Part shown: in pieces, positions 59,750 to 64,000 of the stretch
Layout of the letters: every line of letters starts with the position of its first letter
How positions within the stretch are numbered: position 1 is the stretch's first letter
Assembly: GCA_017656235.1 (NCBI GenBank)
Contig: JACDOF010000001.1
Span: 248,001-312,000 of the forward strand
Origin: Brevibacillus sp.
Lineage (GTDB): Bacteria; Bacillota; Bacilli; Brevibacillales; Brevibacillaceae
Length of the DNA: 64,000 bases
Reading direction: 5' to 3'
Position numbers and translations under genes: made by a program
The notes under the pieces: generated by a model
Told to the model about the DNA's origin: nothing
Database searches by the model: none
Seen by the model: only the letters and a program-made list of their open reading frames with translations

Positions 59750-60831
59750 CGGACAGAGCCAAAAACACAAAAGATGACCATTGGTACCGGCGGCATCGCC
59801 TGCGCCTCCTGCTTGTCCTGCTGGCGGGAATGGTAATCGCGATGGCGGTCAACTACCCGCTGCCCTATTACGTCACCAGGCCAGGCTCGGCAGTCGAATT
59901 GGGAGCAATGATCGAGGTGGAGGGAGGCGAGAAGAACAGGGAAGGTGCCTTTATGCTCACCACGGTACGGATGGGGCAGGCTACGCCTTTCTGGTACCTG
60001 TACGCTCAACTGTCTCCTTCAGCGGAACTCATTGAGCAGGAGAAATTTCTCCTGCCCGGAGAGACTGGTGAAGAGTTTACCCAGCGGGAACTTTTGGCGA
60101 TGGAAAACTCGCAGCTTTTGGCCAGTGCGGTTGCCTTTCGGTTGGCGGGACATGATGTAACAATTGAAAACCGGGGTGTTGAGGTTGTGCGGATCACGGA
60201 AAACTCTCCGGCGAAACACGTGCTGAAGCCGGGAGATGTAATCGTCCGGTTGAACGAAACCGAAATCCGGACCATGCAGGAGCTGCTGAACTACCTGTCA
60301 ACCAGAAACCCGGGTGAGCGGGTTGAGGTTACATACCTGCGCGGACAAACGGAAGAGACCCGCCAATTGACCCTGATCGACCTGGCTGCCGGAACAGAGG
60401 AAGCCGGCCGCGCCGGACTGGGGATCAGCGTGAGCAACCATCAGAAGATTGAGGTGCCCAAAAAGGTGACTGTTTCTTCCCGCAACATTGGCGGTCCTTC
60501 TGCTGGCCTGATGATGACCCTGGAGATTTACGACCAGCTTACCAAGGAGCTGAACCTGACGCGTGGTTATCGGATAGCCGGAACAGGGGAGATCCTGTTT
60601 GACGGTTCTGTGGGCCGGATTGGCGGGGTCAACCACAAGGTTATCGCTGCTGACACTGCCGGTGCCGACATATTCTTTGCCCCCGCCGACGAAGAGGCAG
60701 AAGGCCGTTCCAACTATCAGGAGGCGTTGGACACGGCTCGCCGGATCGGAACAGACATGCGGGTTGTCCCGGTAAAAACGGTGCAGGATGCCATTGACTA
60801 CCTCACGAAGCTGGAGCCGAAGTCATCCTGA
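59746..60831 (+). CDS. ylbL: PDZ-Lon-type serine protease (SepM/YlbL family)
   Basis: Membrane-anchored protease, 361 aa. One N-terminal helix (LLLVLLAGMVIAMAVNYPLP), PDZ domain (about 125-215: SPAKHVLKPGDVIVRLNETEI) and a Lon-like Ser-Lys catalytic domain: nucleophile in NIGGPSAGLMM and Lys in GGVNHKVIAAD. GTG 59746 behind GGGAGGGAGAGG. In streptococci the relative SepM trims signal peptides; the substrate here is unknown. Its 3' end overlaps convergent tmcAL by 29 bp. Confidence 0.93.
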   Translation: MTDRAKNTKDDHWYRRHRLRLLLVLLAGMVIAMAVNYPLPYYVTRPGSAVELGAMIEVEGGEKNREGAFMLTTVRMGQATPFWYLYAQLSPSAELIEQEKFLLPGETGEEFTQRELLAMENSQLLASAVAFRLAGHDVTIENRGVEVVRITENSPAKHVLKPGDVIVRLNETEIRTMQELLNYLSTRNPGERVEVTYLRGQTEETRQLTLIDLAAGTEEAGRAGLGISVSNHQKIEVPKKVTVSSRNIGGPSAGLMMTLEIYDQLTKELNLTRGYRIAGTGEILFDGSVGRIGGVNHKVIAADTAGADIFFAPADEEAEGRSNYQEALDTARRIGTDMRVVPVKTVQDAIDYLTKLEPKSS

Positions 60832-62050
60832 GTGGATGGAGGCGATATTCGTGAGTGAGAACGAAACCATCCGTTTCAGCCTGCGGCATGGCAAGTTGAT
60901 AGAGGGAACTGGCGGCAATATCCAGGTCAAGCATCGGATGAAGGCCGTCACGGGCATTGCTGATCAGCGGCAGTGTGCCAAGTTGTTTGGCCCGATTGAG
61001 CAGCTGCTGCCCTTTTTCGTTAAATCCAAGGATGCGCGCGTAGGGAGCGCCCTCTTTTAAGCGGAAGTGCTGGATTTGCGGCTTGGTCAGGTCGAGCAGG
61101 ACGGCCAGGAGCATCCGCTGCAGCCGATTCCAGGTAAAGCGGCGCGTCTTGACCCGGCTGATCAATTCCTGCACGCTGCTGCTGTTTTTGGCTGCCTCCA
61201 TCAAGCGGAATTGAACGCCTTCCTCCACTTCATGATAGGCAGCCAGCCGATCGGGCGACAACTGCAGCAGACGATGGAAAAGGGGGTGCCGAAACCTCTC
61301 CCAGTGCATGGGCCCCCTCTTGGCGGCGAATTCCCTTTGAAGAACCGCGAGCGTCGTCCGCGGGACAAACGGAGCCAGCTCGTCCAGCTCGGTTCCTTGT
61401 GAAAACAACAGCTTGCGCAGCGCCGTGGCACTGGCGATTTGCTGGTCGGTGATCGTCTCCTGGTGATAGCCCGCCTTCTGCCGTTTGATCGTCACCGCTT
61501 CCATTCGGCTGCCCAACCGTTCCAGGGCAAGCAGGTAGTTCAGACCCAGAATGTTGTTTGGTTGATCGATTGGCACCTGGTCGTACCCGAGCCGGCGCAT
61601 GTATGCCTGGGCAGCACGGGCGTAAGCGAGCGGGTAGGAAAGACCGGCCGACAAACCGGCTTTTACACGCTCGGAAAAAACGGGCGGTTCTACTGCCAGC
61701 GCTTTGGCCAGCTCCCGCATCCACCCGATTTCGCCGCTTTCGCTGCCAAAACAGACAGCGTCCACCACTCCCAACCGGTCCAACAAGGAAATCGCGCCGA
61801 GCGCAAATATCTCGGCATTGGCAGTGGCAAAGGGGACGGGCAGTTCAATCACCAGATCAATGCCCATGTGGAGGGCCATCTCTGCCCTGGCCCACTTGGA
61901 GACGAGTGCAGGCTCACCCCGCTGCAAAAAGTTTCCGCTCATTACGGCCACACAGGCATCGGCATTAGCAGCCTGTTTTGCTGCACGGAAATGATACTGA
62001 TGCCCATTGTGCAGTGGATTGTATTCTACGACGAGGCCGACGGTTCGCAT
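60803..62050 (-). CDS. tmcAL: tRNA(Met) cytidine acetate ligase TmcAL
   Basis: Acetate-dependent ac4C34 synthase of elongator tRNA-Met, 415 aa. Nucleotidyltransferase start VGLVVEYNPLHNGHQYHFRAA (HxGH), SGNFLQRGEPALVSKW and FGSESG. The true start is ATG 62050 behind GGAGGATTT; the frame runs 120 codons further upstream without support. Minus strand between ylbL and yceD, the conserved layout of ylbM. Confidence 0.94.
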   Translation of the reverse strand: MRTVGLVVEYNPLHNGHQYHFRAAKQAANADACVAVMSGNFLQRGEPALVSKWARAEMALHMGIDLVIELPVPFATANAEIFALGAISLLDRLGVVDAVCFGSESGEIGWMRELAKALAVEPPVFSERVKAGLSAGLSYPLAYARAAQAYMRRLGYDQVPIDQPNNILGLNYLLALERLGSRMEAVTIKRQKAGYHQETITDQQIASATALRKLLFSQGTELDELAPFVPRTTLAVLQREFAAKRGPMHWERFRHPLFHRLLQLSPDRLAAYHEVEEGVQFRLMEAAKNSSSVQELISRVKTRRFTWNRLQRMLLAVLLDLTKPQIQHFRLKEGAPYARILGFNEKGQQLLNRAKQLGTLPLISNARDGLHPMLDLDIAASSLYQLAMPQAETDGFVLTHEYRLHPLRMTSAPAS

Positions 62051-62209
62051 GTGAAATCCTCCGCTTTTTCGATAATCATCCCTGCAGGTGTAAGAAACGG
62101 CGCCACAGCGCTCATCAACACCGGCAGCGCCTCTTTTCAGTGTAGTGGAAGCGAGTCCTTTTTGGCAAACAGGTCGCGGCGATCTCGTGTGCCTGTCAAG
62201 GAAAAATGG

Positions 62210-62239
62210 TTGACAAAGCTTGAGAAAAACAGCTATAAT
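62210..62239 (+). promoter_or_regulatory. Sigma-A promoter of yceD-rpmF
   Basis: TTGACA (62210-62215), 18-nt spacer, TATAAT (62234-62239), both consensus. Confidence 0.88.
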
Positions 62240-62267
62240 CATCCTTGTTGTGTTCGAGGTGAAACCA

Positions 62268-62780
62268 ATGAACTTGAAGCTGACTGAATTAGGACAGCGG
62301 AAGGGCGAACCGCTGCCTTTTCGGACCACCCTCGATCCTATTGAACTGAAACATCGGCACCAGGAGATCCGCGGCTTAAGCCCTGTGGAGGTAAACGGCG
62401 AAGCTGTCAAGCTGGGGGATCTGTACTACGTCAAGGGCGAGATGAAGGCGGAAGTGGACTACGCCTGTGCGCGCTGCCTGAAACGGTTTCGCAGCCAGGT
62501 TTCCATTCCGTTTTCGGAGACGTTTGCCCCTGCTGATGCGGACGTCGAGTTGGACGAGGACGCCGAGATCCATCTGGTGGAGGATGACGAGATCGAGCTT
62601 GCTCCGGTATTGCAGGAGGACTTTTTGCTCGCCATCCCGGCTTTTCCGCTTTGTGCGGACGACTGTCGCGGGCTGTGCCCAACCTGCGGCGTAAACCGCA
62701 ACGAAGAGACCTGCTCGTGTAAGAATGAGCGGATCGATCCCCGTCTGGCGGGACTTGCCGATTTTTTCAAGGATTCGTGA
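62268..62780 (+). CDS. yceD: YceD/DUF177 family protein (YlbN)
   Basis: 170 aa, linked with L32 and 23S rRNA maturation in bacteria and plastids. MNLKLTELGQRKGEPLPF, VDYACARCLKRF (CxxC) and the C-terminal CADDCRGLCPTCGVNRNEE with a possible zinc site. ATG 62268 behind GAGGTGAAACC. rpmF follows 82 nt later, a pairing seen across bacteria. Confidence 0.93.
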   Translation: MNLKLTELGQRKGEPLPFRTTLDPIELKHRHQEIRGLSPVEVNGEAVKLGDLYYVKGEMKAEVDYACARCLKRFRSQVSIPFSETFAPADADVELDEDAEIHLVEDDEIELAPVLQEDFLLAIPAFPLCADDCRGLCPTCGVNRNEETCSCKNERIDPRLAGLADFFKDS

Positions 62781-62862
62781 ATCTGTTTTCAAGATGTGGC
62801 CAAGATCACGCTGGTGATCGAGGGCTTCATTTTTGAACGCCATTTGAAGGAGGTGTTAGAAA

Positions 62863-63033
62863 ATGGCAGTACCTTTTCGGAGAACGTCCAAAACCCGCAA
62901 AAGACTGCGTCGTACGCACTTCAAACTGGAAATCCCCGGCATGGTCAAGTGCGACAACTGCGGCGAGTACAAACTGGCCCATCGCGTTTGCCCGAGCTGC
63001 GGAACCTATAAAGGGGAAAAAGTTGTGAAGTAA
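62863..63033 (+). CDS. rpmF: 50S ribosomal protein L32
   Basis: 56 aa. [20 protein letters not shown], then a zinc ribbon with CDNCGEYK and [17 protein letters not shown] 62863 behind AAGGAGGTGTTAG. Because all four cysteines are present this is the zinc-dependent form. Followed by a terminator. Confidence 0.96.
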   Translation: MAVPFRRTSKTRKRLRRTHFKLEIPGMVKCDNCGEYKLAHRVCPSCGTYKGEKVVK

Positions 63034-63039
63034 GGCAGA

Positions 63040-63067
63040 AAGCAGGGTGAATCCACCTTGCTTTTTT
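63040..63067 (+). terminator. rpmF terminator
   Basis: AAGCAGGGTG and CACCTTGCTT form a 10-bp stem with one G-U pair and a 4-nt loop, then T residues. Confidence 0.88.
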
Positions 63068-63124
63068 ATTTTTTCTACGATGGTCAGGCAACAGCGCGAG
63101 CAGGACATTTGGCCCCTTCAGCAT

Positions 63125-63156
63125 GTGAACACGAGTGGGGCGTTTTTCGCGCTCAC
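63125..63156. repeat. 32-bp intergenic repeat, copy B
   Basis: Reverse complement begins GTGAGCGCGAAAAACGC and ends GTGTTCAC, nearly identical to 37406-37438. Confidence 0.6.
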
Positions 63157-63162
63157 TTCGGG

Positions 63163-63211
63163 TTGTCAAACAAAGACGGTTATCCTATACTAAATTGGGA
63201 CCAGGTATTAT
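63163..63211 (+). promoter_or_regulatory. fapR-plsX promoter with FapR operator
   Basis: TTGTCA (63163-63168), 17-nt spacer, TATACT (63186-63191). TTGGGACCAGGTATTAT (63195-63211) matches 13 of 17 positions of the FapR box TTAGTACCAGGTACTAA and covers the start point, so FapR would repress its own operon until malonyl-CoA rises. Confidence 0.75.
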
Positions 63212-63293
63212 AAACTGCTAGTAATGGTGCCAGCTCGGTTCGCTGCGTTCATTCTGCAGAAATAGGCATCGCCGCCCGCCTACGGCCTGGCGC

Positions 63294-63884
63294 ATGCCGC
63301 GTTTCAACTTGCCGGTGGGGGTGTCGACTATCGCGCGTTTATCCAAAAAAGACCGCCAGACGAGTTTGGTACAAACGTTGAGAGAAAATCCGTTTGCGAC
63401 TGACGAGGATTTGGCCAACCTGTTTGGCGTGAGCATCCAGACGATTCGCCTCGATCGGCTGGAGTTGGGGATACCGGAATTGCGTGAACGAATCAAGTCG
63501 GTTGCGGAGCGTAATCTGGACTCGATCCGCTCACTCGACATCGACGAAGTGATCGGCGAGGTGATCGAAATCCAGCTTGACTCGCACGCATTCTCTGTGC
63601 TCGAAATCAAGCCGGAACACGTCTTTGCCCGCACGAAAATTGCCAGAGGGCATTACATATTTGCGCAGGCCAATTCACTGGCTGTAGCGGTGATCGATGC
63701 CGAGGTGGCGCTGACCGCCTCAGCGCGAATTCGTTTCGTCCGCCCGGTCAAACTGGGCGAGAAACTCGTCGCCAAAGCGACGGTACGAAGCCGTAACGGA
63801 GAGGAAAGTAAAGTTCGCGTCGAGACCAAAGTGCAGGGAGAGACCGTGTTTACCGCCACATTTCGCGTCTTTCGCGTCTCCTGA
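63294..63884 (+). CDS. fapR: Fatty acid and phospholipid biosynthesis repressor FapR
   Basis: Malonyl-CoA-responsive repressor, up to 196 aa. N-terminal helix-turn-helix ([36 protein letters not shown]) and C-terminal hot-dog ligand domain ([37 protein letters not shown]). The start is uncertain: ATG 63294 has no ribosome binding site, and GTG 63315 or 63321 give lengths nearer the Bacillus protein. The gene is preceded by a FapR-type operator and followed 50 nt later by plsX. Confidence 0.93.
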   Translation: MPRFNLPVGVSTIARLSKKDRQTSLVQTLRENPFATDEDLANLFGVSIQTIRLDRLELGIPELRERIKSVAERNLDSIRSLDIDEVIGEVIEIQLDSHAFSVLEIKPEHVFARTKIARGHYIFAQANSLAVAVIDAEVALTASARIRFVRPVKLGEKLVAKATVRSRNGEESKVRVETKVQGETVFTATFRVFRVS

Positions 63885-63934
63885 AGGCCAACAGTTGTGA
63901 AACAGTCACTGGTTACACAGAGGAGGATATACGT

Positions 63935-64000
63935 TTGAGAATTGCTTTGGATGCGATGGGGGGAGACCATGCTCCGCGCAGCACCGTTCTCGGAGCGGTG
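63935..64000 (+). CDS. plsX: Phosphate acyltransferase PlsX (5' end, cut by window)
   Basis: First 22 codons only: RIALDAMGGDHAPRSTVLGA, the PlsX N-terminus. Converts acyl-ACP to acyl-phosphate for phospholipid synthesis and uses the acyl-phosphates that FakA also makes. TTG start at 63935 behind GAGGAGGATA. Second gene of the FapR-controlled operon; the rest lies beyond the window. Confidence 0.93.
   Translation, partial: MRIALDAMGGDHAPRSTVLGAV

Noticed and set aside
61439-62287. 282-codon plus-strand frame over tmcAL
   Set aside because: Antisense to conserved TmcAL motifs and without a start site.

Overview
The window reads as a chromosomal segment of a GC-rich, endospore-forming Bacillota of the Brevibacillus/Paenibacillus type. 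Evidence: Bacillus-style AGGAGG ribosome binding sites with many GTG and TTG starts, sporulation genes (spoVM, cotJ, ylbJ, gerP-like genes, a YjcZ-type peptide), RemA, RqcH, FapR and Rho-independent terminators almost everywhere. The gene order of two long blocks matches the conserved Bacillus ylo and ylb regions. Genus assignment is inference; no rRNA is present.

Layout. 1-4.6 kb: a GntR regulator, a tiny Lys/Cys/Tyr-rich coat-like protein, a CoA-transferase/enoyl-CoA hydratase pair, a probable 6S RNA and two small genes. 4.6-28.6 kb: the housekeeping ylo block, namely rqcH (opposite strand), then yicC-remA-gmk-rpoZ, coaBC-priA-def-fmt-rsmB, rlmN-prpC-prkC-rsgA-rpe, spoVM, rpmB (opposite strand), yloU-fakA-degV, sdaAB-sdaAA-recG. 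It covers ribosome rescue, translation initiation, ribosome maturation, Ser/Thr signalling, fatty-acid phosphorylation and serine catabolism. 28.8-33.3 kb: an SOS-controlled Y-family polymerase with a coupled unknown gene, a C39-peptidase lipoprotein and a reordered cotJB-cotJC-cotJA coat operon.

33.3-38.9 kb is an accessory island, visibly AT-richer around 34.2-37.6 kb. It holds broken IS110, IS3 and IS21 elements, an imperfect direct repeat, a perfect 36-bp inverted repeat, a secreted protein/lipoprotein pair, an orphan small gene and a secreted subtilase behind an operator-like palindrome. 39-46.2 kb carries an amidase, Hsp20, a second putative SOS locus with a WYL-like protein, a run of very small sporulation-type genes, a lipoprotein phosphodiesterase and gerP-like genes.

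46.2-50 kb is a c-di-GMP locus: two class I c-di-GMP riboswitches on opposite strands, sharing a 44-nt identical core. One lies before a PAS-GADEF-EAL protein, the other before an uncharacterised 116-aa protein. UppP and a small membrane protein lie between them. 50-56 kb: a FosB-like thiol transferase, a DUF47-Pit phosphate transporter pair, lgt, and a three-gene NHEJ operon (ku, ligase, polymerase) in which the usual LigD domains are separate proteins. 56.1-64 kb: the conserved ylb block (candidate CsfG sRNA, rsmD, coaD, ylbJ, patatin, PDZ-Lon protease, tmcAL, yceD, rpmF), then fapR with its operator and the start of plsX, which opens the fatty-acid/phospholipid operon.

The most promising material for new biology is the riboswitch-controlled 116-aa gene, the two SOS-linked small loci, the secreted-protein/lipoprotein pair in the island, and the noncoding repeats that bracket the island. 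I saw no tRNA, rRNA or CRISPR array.
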